In this document: one piece after another, positions 25,955-34,625 of the stretch
Layout of the letters: each line of letters opens with the position of its first letter
Position numbering within the stretch: position 1 is the stretch's first letter
From: Dehalococcoidia bacterium
GTDB taxonomy: Bacteria; Chloroflexota; Dehalococcoidia; Lucifugimonadales; UBA3495
NCBI GenBank assembly: GCA_022823505.1
Contig: JAJEIA010000143.1
Coordinates: 1 to 50,879 of the forward strand
DNA length: 50,879 nucleotides
Direction of reading: 5' to 3'
Translations under genes and position numbers: made by a program
Notes under the pieces: generated by a model
Databases searched by the model: none
The model's input: the letters and a program-made list of their open reading frames with translations, nothing else
Told to the model about the DNA's origin: nothing

Positions 25955-27109
25955 TCAGACGGGATATTGAGCGAGCACCTGCCGCGCGATGATCATGCGC
26001 TGCACTTCGGAGGTTCCCTCGTAGATCGTGGTGACCCGGGCGTCGCGGAAAATGCGCTCGATGCGGGATTCCTTGAAGACGCCAATGCCGCCGTGGATCT
26101 GCATGGCCTCGTAGGCCGCCATGTTGCACATCTCGGAGGCCTGCAGCTTGGCCATGGAAGCCTCGTTGATGAAGGGCTGTCCGGTGTCGCGCAGCGTGGC
26201 GGCGTGCATCGTGGCGATTCGGGCCGAGTGGACGCCCGTGGCGATGTCGGCGAGCTTGAACTGGATGGCCTGGTGATGGGCCAGCGGGCGGCCGAAGGTC
26301 TGGCGGAGCTGCGCGTAGCGCACGGCCTCTTCAAGCGCTGCCTGGCCGATCCCGACGCACTGGGCGGCGATGGAAATGCGGCTAGAGTCGAGGATGTCCA
26401 TCGCGTAGCGGAAGCCCATGCCCTCCTCGCCGATGATGTTCTCCGCCGGTATCTCGGCGTCCTCGAAGACGATCTCGCACGTGCTGGAGGCGCGGATGCC
26501 CATCTTGTTGTGCTGCGGATTGATCTGCATGCCCTTGGTGCCGGCGGGAACGATGAACGCGCAGACGCCGCGATACCCGATCGACCGGTCCTGGTTGGCA
26601 AAGATGACCAGTGTTTCCGCGACCTCAGCGTTGGTGATGAACTGCTTGGAGCCGTTGAGCACCCACGACCCGTTGCGTCGGGTGGCGGTGGTGGCCATCG
26701 CGGCGGCGTCTGAGCCGCTCCCGGGCTCGGTCAGGGCCCAGGCGGCGATGCCCTGCCCCGAGGCCAGCGACGGGACATAGCGCTGCTTCTGTTCCTCGTT
26801 GCCGAATCGCGCGATGGTCTCCAGGCCCAGGCCCAGGTGCGCGGCGAGGGTCACGCTGGCCGCCACGTCGGCCCGGGCCAGCTCCTCGATTGCAATTGAG
26901 GACTTGCGGAATCCGCCGCCACTGCCGCCGTAGGCCGGATCGACCCCGATGCCCGTGAGACCCAGCTGGGCCATCCCGCGCCAGTTTTCGTGGGAGAATT
27001 CAGCCTTTTCGTCCAACTCAGCGGAGCGAGGCATGATTTCCCGCTCGGCGTAATCGCGGACGAGGTTTTGGAGCATCTTTTCTTCTTCGTTGAGGGTCAC
27101 GTCGGTCAC
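25955..27109 (-). CDS. Acyl-CoA dehydrogenase
   Basis: A 384-residue FAD enzyme, normal for the family, that introduces the alpha-beta double bond in acyl-CoAs. Motifs: AWALTEPGSGSDAAAM (FAD and substrate loop), FITNAEVAETLVIFAN, FGRPLAHHQAIQFKLAD, and MQIHGGIGVFKE. The catalytic Glu lies in IYEGTSEVQRMI, the short-chain position. Preferred start is the GTG at 27109 with GGAGG six bases upstream. Context beside mutase and epimerase suggests branched-chain or propionyl-type acyl-CoA substrates (inference). Confidence 0.93.
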   Translation of the reverse strand: MTDVTLNEEEKMLQNLVRDYAEREIMPRSAELDEKAEFSHENWRGMAQLGLTGIGVDPAYGGSGGGFRKSSIAIEELARADVAASVTLAAHLGLGLETIARFGNEEQKQRYVPSLASGQGIAAWALTEPGSGSDAAAMATTATRRNGSWVLNGSKQFITNAEVAETLVIFANQDRSIGYRGVCAFIVPAGTKGMQINPQHNKMGIRASSTCEIVFEDAEIPAENIIGEEGMGFRYAMDILDSSRISIAAQCVGIGQAALEEAVRYAQLRQTFGRPLAHHQAIQFKLADIATGVHSARIATMHAATLRDTGQPFINEASMAKLQASEMCNMAAYEAMQIHGGIGVFKESRIERIFRDARVTTIYEGTSEVQRMIIARQVLAQYPV

Positions 27110-27185
27110 GGGGAGCCTCCAGGTGGCAGCGGCGCGACTGCCGCCGGGCCGCCGTTCAATGCGTCGGGAAGTGGCGAAAATTCTA

Positions 27186-28847
27186 TCACAGGCCCCCGGC
27201 GGGCTCGTACTCGCCGAAAACCTGGCGCAGCACGTCACAGATCTCGCCGAGCGTGGCGTAGCGCTCCACGCACTCCATCATGAGCGGGATGGTGTTGGTG
27301 CCCTCGGATCGTGCGGCGTCGGCCAGACGGGCCAGGCTGATCTGGACGGCCATGTTGTCCCGCTCCCGGCGCAGGGTGCGCAGGCGTTCCACCTGCTCGG
27401 CAGCTGCAGTGGCGTCAACGCGTAGGAGCCCGGCGATGGGCGGCGCCTCGGAGACATACTGGTTCACCCCGACCACGACGCGGTCGTTTTCATCGACCTC
27501 CCGCTGGTGGCGGAAGGCGGCGTCGCCAATCTCCTGAACCTGGAATCCGTTCTCGATTGCCGCCACCGCGCCGCCCATCTGGTCAATGCGTTGGATGTAT
27601 TCCAGGGCCGAAGATTCCAGGCGATCTGTGAGATTTTCGATGTACCACGAACCGCCGAGAGGGTCCACCACGTCCGCGGCGCCGCTCTCGTGGGCCAGGA
27701 TCTGCTGCGTGCGCAACGAGAGCTGCGCCGACTCCTCGGTGGGCAGGCTCAGCGCCTCGTCCCGCGAATTGACGTGCAGTGACTGCGTGCCGCCCAGGAC
27801 GGCCGCCAGCGCCTGCACGGTGCTGCGGATCACGTTGTTGTCCGGTTGCTGGGCCGTCAGGGTGACCCCGGCAGTCTGCGTGTGGAAGCGCAGCATCATC
27901 GATCGCGGGTCTTTGGCGCCGAACCGGTCCCGCATGATGTTGGCCCAAAGACGCCGGGCGGCCCGGAACTTGGCCACCTCTTCGAACAGGTTGTTCTGGG
28001 CCACGAAGAAGAAGGAAAGACGCGGGGCAAAGTCGTCCACCGGCAACCCGGCGTCAACCGCGGCCTGCACGTAGGCTATGGCGTTGGCGAAGGTGAACGC
28101 AAGCTCCTGGGTCGCGGTGGCGCCGGCCTCACGCATGTGGTATCCGCTGATGCTGATGGTGTTCCAGCGCGGCACATTCTCCGCGCAGTAGCGGAACACG
28201 TCGACCACCAGGCGCATGGACGGTCGCGGCGGATAGGCGTAGGTGCCCCGGGCGATGTACTCCTTCAGGATGTCATTCTGGAGCGTGCCGCTCAGCTGAT
28301 CCGGCGTGACGCCCTGCTTCTTGCCGGCCGCGATGTAGAGGCACAGCAGAACGGCGGCCGTCGCGTTGATGGTCATTGAGGTGCTGACCTTGTCCAACGG
28401 TATGCCGTCGAACAGCGTCTCCATGTCGGCCAGTGAACAGATGGGCACGCCCACCTTGCCGACCTCGCCTTCGGCCAACGCGTGGTCGCTGTCGTATCCG
28501 ATCTGAGTCGGCAGGTCGAAGGCCACGGACAGACCGGTCTGGCCGTTCTCCAGCAGGTACCGATAACGCTCGTTGGTGGCGGCGGCGGTGGCGTATCCGG
28601 CGTACTGCCGCATGGTCCAGATGCGCCCCCGGTACATGTTGGGTTGCACGCCGCGGGTGTAAGGGAACTCCCCCGGGTATCCGATGGAGTCAACATAGGA
28701 GCCATCGCCGGATGTCCCGTCCTCCGGGGTATAGACCGTGTCGAGTCCCAGGCCGGAATCGGTTGCGAAGGACTCGCGCCTTTCGGGAAAACGCTGGGTC
28801 ACGCGGGAAAGCGTGGATTCCTGCCATTCCTGCTTGTTTGTGGACAT
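27186..28847 (-). CDS. Methylmalonyl-CoA mutase large chain (catalytic domain only)
   Basis: A 553-residue TIM-barrel chain that, with a B12-binding subunit, converts (R)-methylmalonyl-CoA to succinyl-CoA. Motifs: [23 protein letters not shown] (substrate binding), [65 protein letters not shown] and [18 protein letters not shown]. The cobalamin domain is missing, so it needs the separate small chain, most likely that at 14498-14905. First gene of the minus-strand run mcmA-acd-mce-holA. ATG with GGAAAGAG upstream. Confidence 0.95.
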   Translation of the reverse strand: MSTNKQEWQESTLSRVTQRFPERRESFATDSGLGLDTVYTPEDGTSGDGSYVDSIGYPGEFPYTRGVQPNMYRGRIWTMRQYAGYATAAATNERYRYLLENGQTGLSVAFDLPTQIGYDSDHALAEGEVGKVGVPICSLADMETLFDGIPLDKVSTSMTINATAAVLLCLYIAAGKKQGVTPDQLSGTLQNDILKEYIARGTYAYPPRPSMRLVVDVFRYCAENVPRWNTISISGYHMREAGATATQELAFTFANAIAYVQAAVDAGLPVDDFAPRLSFFFVAQNNLFEEVAKFRAARRLWANIMRDRFGAKDPRSMMLRFHTQTAGVTLTAQQPDNNVIRSTVQALAAVLGGTQSLHVNSRDEALSLPTEESAQLSLRTQQILAHESGAADVVDPLGGSWYIENLTDRLESSALEYIQRIDQMGGAVAAIENGFQVQEIGDAAFRHQREVDENDRVVVGVNQYVSEAPPIAGLLRVDATAAAEQVERLRTLRRERDNMAVQISLARLADAARSEGTNTIPLMMECVERYATLGEICDVLRQVFGEYEPAGGL

Positions 28848-28894
28848 GATGCTCTTTCCGAACCGGGTTCGAGGGATTTGAAGGTTGTGGCGTC

Positions 28895-28903
28895 ATTCTA
28901 TCA
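28895..28903 (-). promoter_or_regulatory. Possible extended -10 promoter of the mutase run
   Basis: On the minus strand, TGATAGAAT has the TGn extended element and a good -10 (TAGAAT). There is no recognisable -35 at the right distance. Predicted leader about 40 bases. Confidence 0.35.
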
Positions 28904-28944
28904 TCGGCCGACAGCGAGCCCCGTCGGCTCCTGATGGAACGGCC

Positions 28945-28979
28945 AAAAACAGCAGGGCGCCGGCAAAACCGACGCCCTG
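28945..28979 (-). terminator. Rho-independent terminator after the NIPSNAP gene
   Basis: On the minus strand, CAGGGCG-x-CGG pairs with CCG-x-CGCCCTG around a short T-rich loop, followed by CTGTTTTT. It lies 25 bases after the NIPSNAP stop. Confidence 0.7.
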
Positions 28980-29004
28980 TGGCTCAGCCAGAAAAAGGCC
29001 CGGA

Positions 29005-29664
29005 TTAGTCGCTGGTGAAGGCGTAATCCGTTGGGCGCATGATGGAGTGTCGGGATACCCGCACGATGGGCCCGTCAACCTCGCTGGCGGCGCGCGCCTT
29101 GTTCCACTCCGGATCGGCCTGGAAAGATCGCCAGCTCTTTTCCCGATCCCCGAGGCTGGGGTAGCCCAGCATGTAGACCAGGACGTTGTTCACGCCGACG
29201 TCCTCGGACCAGTACCCAACATTCTCGATCCCGTGCTTTTCAAACAGCCCGATGGTGTGGTTGGCGAAGCGATTGTGCACGTCGGGCAGACGGCCGGGCA
29301 TGGCCTCGTAGATCCGCAGCTCATGCACCGCGGTGGAAATCTTCGGTTCGGGGGAATAGGGGGTCAGGCGCAGGAACCGGTTGGTCACGGCGTCGACCAG
29401 CGGGCCGTTGGCCTCCGTCTGCTTGCGTACTTCCAGCCAGTCGGGGTCGGTGCCGAACTTGGCCCAGCGGGACTCCCGGTCGGCCATGCTGTCGAAAACG
29501 TTGATGTAGGTCAGCCGGTTGCTGCGGCCGATCTCATCGGTCCAGAAACCGAGATATTTCACGCCATGCTTGCGGAACAGGGCGCAGGTATGATTGGCGA
29601 ACCGACCGCTGATATCGGGCAAGCGGCCAGCGACGGCGTCGTAAATGCGGAGTTCGTAAAGCAT
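29005..29664 (-). CDS. NIPSNAP family protein, tandem two-domain
   Basis: A 219-residue protein made of two NIPSNAP-type ferredoxin-like (dimeric alpha-beta barrel) domains in tandem. The repeat is obvious: YELRIYDAVAGRLPDISGRF and HELRIYEAMPGRLPDVHNRF, then FANHTCALFRKHGVKYLGFW and FANHTIGLFEKHGIENVGYW. Function of bacterial NIPSNAP proteins is poorly known. AGGAG sits before the ATG at 29664; an upstream in-frame ATG is not supported. It has its own terminator and a possible extended -10. Confidence 0.87.
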   Translation of the reverse strand: MLYELRIYDAVAGRLPDISGRFANHTCALFRKHGVKYLGFWTDEIGRSNRLTYINVFDSMADRESRWAKFGTDPDWLEVRKQTEANGPLVDAVTNRFLRLTPYSPEPKISTAVHELRIYEAMPGRLPDVHNRFANHTIGLFEKHGIENVGYWSEDVGVNNVLVYMLGYPSLGDREKSWRSFQADPEWNKARAASEVDGPIVRVSRHSIMRPTDYAFTSD

Positions 29665-30032
29665 CGCTTCTCTCCTTCCGGGTGTTGGGGTGGTCAACTT
29701 GAACGGAGCGGCGGCACCCATCTGGCGACCTGCCACTGCTGCCGGTAGTATAGCACCGGGCCGCCAGTATGCGGGTCAATCCGAGGGGCGAAGCTCTCCG
29801 TAGAATCACCGAGGCAGACAAGTCGCGCGGAATTGTGTCGACCCATCGCTGGCACCGCACCGGAGGCGCGGCGGGTGAGACGCACGTTCACAATCCCTTA
29901 ACAATCATTGGTTTAGACTCAGCGCAAGCGGCGAATGTGCAACGCAGCATCATTGAACCACGCGGCGGCCGGACCGGAGTTCACCCTGTGTTCCGGTTGG
30001 GCAACCGATCAGACCGGGAGGCGAGGAGTAAA
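29665..30032. other. Divergent intergenic region, NIPSNAP / HtrA-like protease
   Basis: About 370 bases. On the minus strand an extended -10 TGCTATACT lies at 29747-29755, serving the NIPSNAP gene. The frame of the protease stays open through most of this region, but the residues before the GTG at 30033 are not family-like. No other feature seen. Confidence 0.4.
29747..29755 (-). promoter_or_regulatory. Extended -10 promoter of the NIPSNAP gene
   Basis: Minus strand TGC-TATACT, an extended -10. A TTGACC lies 21 bases upstream, too far for an ideal -35. Predicted leader about 75 bases. Confidence 0.4.
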
Positions 30033-31343
30033 GTGAGTATTGGGATAAATCCTTTCGTCAAACGACGACGTTTTGCACCCCTGTTGATCGTGGTCGCCCT
30101 GGCTGTTGCAGTTGCTACCGCTTTGGCCTGCGGGCAGCCTGGCCGAGCGCCGCTCCCGACCGTTGAGCTGACTCCTCCGGCGGTCAACACGGCATCCCCT
30201 TCCGCTGACGCGGCAACCCTGACTACGCCGCAAGCCGTAGAGTCGCAGGCCGAACCCGCGGTCGAACAACCGGCCCAGGGCGGCACGCCAGTGACCGGGA
30301 CCCAGCCGTCTTCCCTGGCGGTGGTGGCCGCGCACGACGAGGTGATGGCCGGGATCTACGAGCGAACCATCCCGTCGGTGGTCGGCCTGAGGGTGATTAA
30401 ATCCATTGCGATAGGGCGCCCGGCTCCGGGCATGCCCCCGGGAGATTTCCTGTCCCGGGCCTCGGGCTCAGGTTTTGTCTGGGATGACGAGGGTCACGTC
30501 GTCACCAACAAGCACGTGATCGACGAGGCCGAAAGGATCATCGTCGTCCTGAGCGACGGCATCCAGGTCGATGCCGAGTTGGTGGGGGACGATCCCGATT
30601 CGGACCTCGCGGTGATCAAGATCACCGACGACACGGTGCGTCCTCCGGCAATTTCGCTGGGGGACAGCGACACCATCAAGCCGGGGCAACTGGCGGTGGC
30701 GATCGGCGACCCGTTCTCCCGGGGTTTCTCGATGACGTCGGGCATCATCAGCGCGGTGGGCCGGACCATCAATCCATCGGACAGCAATTTCTCCGTGCCG
30801 CGGGTCGTGCAGCACGACGCCGCCACAAACCCGGGCAATTCGGGCGGTCCCCTCCTCAACCGCAAAGGCGAGGTCGTCGGCATCAACACACAGATCATCA
30901 GCGAAACCGGAGGTTTTTCCGGCGTGGGCCTGGCGATACCGGTGAACCTCGCCAAGCTGGTGGCGCCGTCGTTAATCGCCCAGGGGCGCTACGAGTATCC
31001 GTTCATTGGGATTCGCGGTGTGTCGGTGAGCCCGGACATTGCTCGCGCAATGGACCTGCCAGCGGACACCCGCGGCGCCCTGGTACTTGCCGTGGGCACC
31101 GGAACGGCGGCGGAAGAAGCCGGTCTCCGGGCATCGGACCGGCTCACCGTGATCAATGGAGCCGAATTGCCCGTCGGCGGCGATATCATCGTCGCGATGA
31201 ACGGCACTCCCATGACGGGGATGGATGACGTGGTCGCCTACACCGTCGAGCACACCCAACCCGGGGACACCGTCGAGTTCACCGTAATGCGAGACGGGAA
31301 AGAACTGCAGATGGCGATCACCATGGGTGCGCGGCCGGATTAA
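30033..31343 (+). CDS. HtrA/DegP-type trypsin-like serine protease, lipoprotein, with PDZ domain
   Basis: A 436-residue envelope protease. After basic residues and a hydrophobic segment (17-32), the ALAC motif at Cys33 suggests lipidation. A Thr/Pro/Ala-rich linker (about 40-100) leads to the protease domain with triad His161 (TNKHVID), Asp191 (DSDLAVIKI) and Ser270 (NPGNSGGPLL). One PDZ domain follows from about 330, with GDTVEFTVMRDGKE at the end. It is probably outward-facing and handles misfolded or stress-damaged proteins. The GTG at 30033 has GAGGAG upstream. Confidence 0.93.
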   Translation: MSIGINPFVKRRRFAPLLIVVALAVAVATALACGQPGRAPLPTVELTPPAVNTASPSADAATLTTPQAVESQAEPAVEQPAQGGTPVTGTQPSSLAVVAAHDEVMAGIYERTIPSVVGLRVIKSIAIGRPAPGMPPGDFLSRASGSGFVWDDEGHVVTNKHVIDEAERIIVVLSDGIQVDAELVGDDPDSDLAVIKITDDTVRPPAISLGDSDTIKPGQLAVAIGDPFSRGFSMTSGIISAVGRTINPSDSNFSVPRVVQHDAATNPGNSGGPLLNRKGEVVGINTQIISETGGFSGVGLAIPVNLAKLVAPSLIAQGRYEYPFIGIRGVSVSPDIARAMDLPADTRGALVLAVGTGTAAEEAGLRASDRLTVINGAELPVGGDIIVAMNGTPMTGMDDVVAYTVEHTQPGDTVEFTVMRDGKELQMAITMGARPD

Positions 31344-31360
31344 GCGCCAATTTGATCGCC

Positions 31361-31406
31361 AAAAAGTAACCGACGGCAGCGAGGGTACTGCCGTCGGTAT
31401 TTTCTT
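31361..31406. terminator. Bidirectional terminator between the protease and tRNA-Arg
   Basis: An 11-bp perfect stem ACCGACGGCAG/CTGCCGTCGGT (31369-31398) with an 8-base loop. ATTTTCTT follows on the plus strand, and TACTTTTT on the minus strand, so it can end both the protease transcript and the tRNA-His/tRNA-Arg transcript. Confidence 0.85.
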
Positions 31407-31411
31407 GCGAA

Positions 31412-31487
31412 TGGCGCGCCTGGCAGGACTCGAACCCGCAACCCCTGGGTCCGAAGCCCAGTGCTCTGTCCATTGAGCTACAGGCGC
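31412..31487 (-). tRNA. tRNA-Arg (anticodon TCG)
   Basis: Acceptor GCGCCTG/CAGGCGC, D stem GCTC/GAGC, anticodon stem CTGGG/CCCAG around the loop CTTCGGA (anticodon TCG), T arm GCGGG-TTCGAGT-CCTGC, discriminator G, encoded CCA. It reads CGA/CGG codons. Transcribed after tRNA-His, 29 bases apart. Confidence 0.97.
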
Positions 31488-31516
31488 AATTCCCTGGTGG
31501 TTCTGAGCGTGATTGG

Positions 31517-31594
31517 TGGGGCGAGCAACGGGATTCGAACCCGTGATCTCCTGTGCCACAGACAGGCGCCTTAGGCCACTTGGCTATGCTCGCC
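31517..31594 (-). tRNA. tRNA-His (anticodon GTG)
   Basis: Encodes the extra 5' G (G-1) opposite C73 that is specific to tRNA-His. Acceptor GCGAGCA/TGCTCGC, anticodon stem CCTGT/ACAGG around CTGTGGC (anticodon GTG), T arm ACGGG-TTCGAAT-CCCGT, CCA encoded. First tRNA of a two-tRNA transcript. Confidence 0.97.
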
Positions 31595-31602
31595 GCATCG
31601 GG

Positions 31603-31620
31603 CCCGGTCCAGTGACCGGG
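31603..31620 (-). other. Leader hairpin in front of tRNA-His
   Basis: CCCGGTC/GACCGGG with a 4-base loop, between the tRNA promoter and the tRNA-His 5' end. It probably forms in the precursor 5' leader that RNase P removes. Confidence 0.5.
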
Positions 31621-31630
31621 CTGCCCTTTG

Positions 31631-31659
31631 AGATTAGCATACATCATCAAATCGGACAA
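31631..31659 (-). promoter_or_regulatory. Promoter of tRNA-His/tRNA-Arg
   Basis: Minus strand: -35 TTGTCC (31654-31659), 17-base spacer, -10 TAATCT (31631-31636). Predicted leader about 30 bases before tRNA-His. Confidence 0.55.
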
Positions 31660-31678
31660 TACACCGCGCCGCGCACAA

Positions 31679-31707
31679 TTGAATGGCGTCGGGGGATTGG
31701 ATAAAAT
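31679..31707 (+). promoter_or_regulatory. Promoter of the oligopeptide ABC importer
   Basis: -35 TTGAAT (31679-31684), 17-base spacer, -10 TAAAAT (31702-31707). It is divergent from, and only 20 bases from, the tRNA promoter. The leader to the ATG at 31814 would be about 100 bases. Confidence 0.55.
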
Positions 31708-31813
31708 CGCAGCGTGCAGAGCCGGTGATATCTCGGCAATAGAAATTGGGGCAAACTGATTCCGGTCGGTGTCTCGTAATCCCCTTGATCCTGAGAACTG
31801 ATTCGGAGGACTT

Positions 31814-33595
31814 ATGAAACGCAAGATGTTCAGAATAATGTTGATGGTAGCCGTATCGGCCGCACTGGTCGGGATGCTGGCGTGCGGCGGAAGCGACGAA
31901 CCGGAAGCCGCCGCCCCCGAGCCGACGGCTCCTCCAACAGCAACTTCCGCTCCGGAAACCCCGCCCACGGCCCCCAGCGAGGCGCCAACGCCGACCACCG
32001 AGACGATGGCGGCGGCCATGCAAGGAACACCGGCGGGAGAGAGTTGCGCCCCCTCCGCAGACCTGACCTTCGACGACCGGCCGCCCCAGGGCGGAACGCT
32101 CGTGAGGCTGTTCGCGGATCCTCCGACCCTCGATCCCCACCTCATGGGCGACGTCACTTCCAGCGTGATCGGCGGCGAGGTTTTTGGCGGCCTCGTGACG
32201 CTGAGCCTGGACTACCAGCCGGTGCTGGACCTGGCAGAAACCTGCTCCATCAGCGAGGACGGGCTCGTCTACACCTTCGTCCTGCGCGAGAACGCCAAGT
32301 TCCACGACGGCAAGCCCGTCACGGCGCAGGACGTCAAATGGTCCATTGAACGGGCGGCCGATCCAAACACGCTTTCCCCCACGGCCGACACCTACCTGGG
32401 CGACATCGTCGGCGCGAAAGACAAGCTGGAAGGGACCGCCACCGAGGTGAGCGGCGTTCGGGTCGTGGACGACCGCACCGTCGAGTTCACCATCGACGCC
32501 CCCAAGTCGTACTTCCTGGCCAAGCTAACGTATCCGACGGCCTACGTGGTGGACCGGGAACAGGTGAATGACGACGCAACCTGGCTGGAAGAACCCAACG
32601 GTACGGGCCCGTTCAAACTGGCGACATACGAGATCGGCGAGTTGATCGTGCTGGAGCGCAACGAAAACTACCACCTGGGTCCGCCACACGTCGAGAGCGT
32701 TCGAATGATCCTGAGCGGCGGCTCGGCCATGATCATGTACGAGAATGACGAGATCCACCTGACGGGCGTGGGTCTGGATGACCTGCCGCGCCTGCTGGAT
32801 CCCAACGACGCGCTGCACCCACAACTGCACCGTTCTCCCCAGGACTTCGACGTGTTCTACATCGGTCTCAACGTGGCCGAACCGCCTTTTGACGACGTCA
32901 AAGTGCGTCAGGCGCTGAACTACGCCATCGACCTGCAGAGCATCGCCGAAAACGTGCTCGACGGCCGCGTGTCGCCGGCCACCGGTGTGATCCCTCCCGG
33001 GTTCCCGTCGTACACGGAGGGCCTCCGCAGCTACCATTTCAACCCGGACCTGGCGCGGGAACTAATGCAGGACTCCACCTACGCTGACGCGCTGGCCTCC
33101 GGCGACTTCCCTCGCATCACCCTGACCATTTCCGGCAGCTTCGGCGCTGCCATTCCGACTTATCTCGAAGTCATCCTGGAACAGTGGCGACAGGAGCTGG
33201 GAATCGAGGTCGAAATCCAGCAGACGGAATGGGCGACGTTCCTGCAGGACGTGAACGACAAGAAGTACCAGATGTTCTCACTGGGGTGGATCGCGGACTA
33301 CCCCGACCCACAGAACTTCCTCGACGTGCTCCTGCATTCCGAGAGCCACAGCAACCACACCAACTACCACAACCCGGAAGTCGACCGCCTGCTGGAAGAA
33401 GCCCGGACCGAACGCGACCGGGCCCGTAGATTCGAGCTGTATAACCAGATCGAGCAGATGATCCTGGACGATGCTCCATGGGTCTGGACCTGGTTCAGCG
33501 GCGAGGGCTACGCCCTCATCAAGCCGGAAGTTTCGGACTACTTCCTGCTCCAGATGAGCATCCCCAAGTACCGGTACGTGTACTTCAACCAGTAG
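31814..33595 (+). CDS. Oligopeptide ABC transporter substrate-binding lipoprotein (family 5)
   Basis: A 593-residue extracellular binding protein. The signal ends in GMLACGG with lipidated Cys24, followed by a Pro/Thr/Ala/Glu linker to about residue 70. The SBP family 5 body shows GGTLVRLFADPPTLDPHLM, FVLRENAKFHDGKPVTAQDV, VRQALNYAIDLQSIAENVLD and SLGWIADYPDPQNFLD. The ligand is probably a peptide or other small organic nutrient. First of a three-gene importer; ATG preceded by GGAGG. A stable hairpin follows it. Confidence 0.95.
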   Translation: MKRKMFRIMLMVAVSAALVGMLACGGSDEPEAAAPEPTAPPTATSAPETPPTAPSEAPTPTTETMAAAMQGTPAGESCAPSADLTFDDRPPQGGTLVRLFADPPTLDPHLMGDVTSSVIGGEVFGGLVTLSLDYQPVLDLAETCSISEDGLVYTFVLRENAKFHDGKPVTAQDVKWSIERAADPNTLSPTADTYLGDIVGAKDKLEGTATEVSGVRVVDDRTVEFTIDAPKSYFLAKLTYPTAYVVDREQVNDDATWLEEPNGTGPFKLATYEIGELIVLERNENYHLGPPHVESVRMILSGGSAMIMYENDEIHLTGVGLDDLPRLLDPNDALHPQLHRSPQDFDVFYIGLNVAEPPFDDVKVRQALNYAIDLQSIAENVLDGRVSPATGVIPPGFPSYTEGLRSYHFNPDLARELMQDSTYADALASGDFPRITLTISGSFGAAIPTYLEVILEQWRQELGIEVEIQQTEWATFLQDVNDKKYQMFSLGWIADYPDPQNFLDVLLHSESHSNHTNYHNPEVDRLLEEARTERDRARRFELYNQIEQMILDDAPWVWTWFSGEGYALIKPEVSDYFLLQMSIPKYRYVYFNQ

Positions 33596-33615
33596 GATCA
33601 ACCCGTAATCAAAGC

Positions 33616-33643
33616 GCGGGGGCGGATGACCGTTCGCCCCCGC
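33616..33643 (+). other. Intercistronic hairpin between binding protein and permeases
   Basis: Perfect 9-bp GCGGGGGCG/CGCCCCCGC stem with a 10-base loop, followed by TATTCT. With no T run it is more likely to protect the upstream mRNA or reduce read-through than to terminate fully, which would let the binding protein be made in excess of the permeases. Confidence 0.55.
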
Positions 33644-33674
33644 TATTCTGAGACCACGGAACGGGCGGTTACAA

Positions 33675-34625
33675 ATGGGAACTTACGCGGCGCGGCGGCT
33701 ATTGTGGCTGCCCTTTCTGCTGCTCATCGTAACGTTCGTGACCTTCGCACTGCTCCGAGTGGGCCCCGGGGACCCAGTGCAGGTGTGGCTGGGAACTCAG
33801 CACCAGAACGACGAGGTCCGCGCCCGGTTGCGGGCGCAACTGGGATTGGACGACCCCCTGGTGGTTCAGTACGTGCGGTATATCGAGGGGGTGGTCACGC
33901 GCCTCGATTTCGGCGAAAGTTTCCAATTCAGGGGGAAGTCGGTAGGCGAACTGCTGGCCAAGCGGATCCCGGTGTCGTTGCAGCTGAACTTGGCGGCCAT
34001 AATTGTCACGCTGGGGATGGGCATACCGGTGGGCCTGTTCGCAGCCTTACGACAGGGTACCGGTGTTGACAACGTGGTGGTGGCAATCGCCCTTGCCTTT
34101 CAATCGTTGCCCGTATTCATCACGGCGCCGGTCTTGCTCCTCGTATTCGCGCTGTACCTGGACCTGTTGCCTACGCAGGGATGGGGCGGCTTCTTTTCCC
34201 CGAAAATCGTGATGCCGGCGCTGGTTATGGGTGTGCCGGGGATCGCGTTCGTGGTTCGCCTGGTGCGGGCCAGCGTGCTCGACGTTCTTGGGCAAGATTA
34301 CATCCGCACCGCTCGGGCCAAGGGGTTGTCGGAAACGTCGGTCAGGTGGAGACACATCCTGCGGAACGCCATGATCCCCGTGGTGACCAGTTTCGGGTTC
34401 ACCATCGCCGGTCTGGCGGGCGGCACGTTCATCGTTGAGATTTATTTCGGTATACCGGGTGTGGGCTTCTTTACAATCAATTCCCTGTTCGCGCGGGACT
34501 ACCCGGTGCTGATGGCCTTCGCCATCATCTCGACGACTCTGTTCGTGTTCGCCAATTTGATCGTCGACCTGATGTACCCGTTGCTGGATCCGAGGATCCG
34601 ATTGGGGGCCGGCAATGTTGCCTGA
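33675..34625 (+). CDS. Peptide ABC transporter permease (DppB-like)
   Basis: A 316-residue inner-membrane permease with about six hydrophobic segments. RLLWLPFLLLIVTFVTFALL is the first; RVGPGDPVQVWLG follows, the usual DppB N-terminal pattern. The EAA coupling loop reads DYIRTARAKGLSETSVRWRH, and GGTFIVEIYFGIPGVG is the typical C-terminal end. It pairs with the next gene, which overlaps it by 11 bases. Confidence 0.93.
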   Translation: MGTYAARRLLWLPFLLLIVTFVTFALLRVGPGDPVQVWLGTQHQNDEVRARLRAQLGLDDPLVVQYVRYIEGVVTRLDFGESFQFRGKSVGELLAKRIPVSLQLNLAAIIVTLGMGIPVGLFAALRQGTGVDNVVVAIALAFQSLPVFITAPVLLLVFALYLDLLPTQGWGGFFSPKIVMPALVMGVPGIAFVVRLVRASVLDVLGQDYIRTARAKGLSETSVRWRHILRNAMIPVVTSFGFTIAGLAGGTFIVEIYFGIPGVGFFTINSLFARDYPVLMAFAIISTTLFVFANLIVDLMYPLLDPRIRLGAGNVA

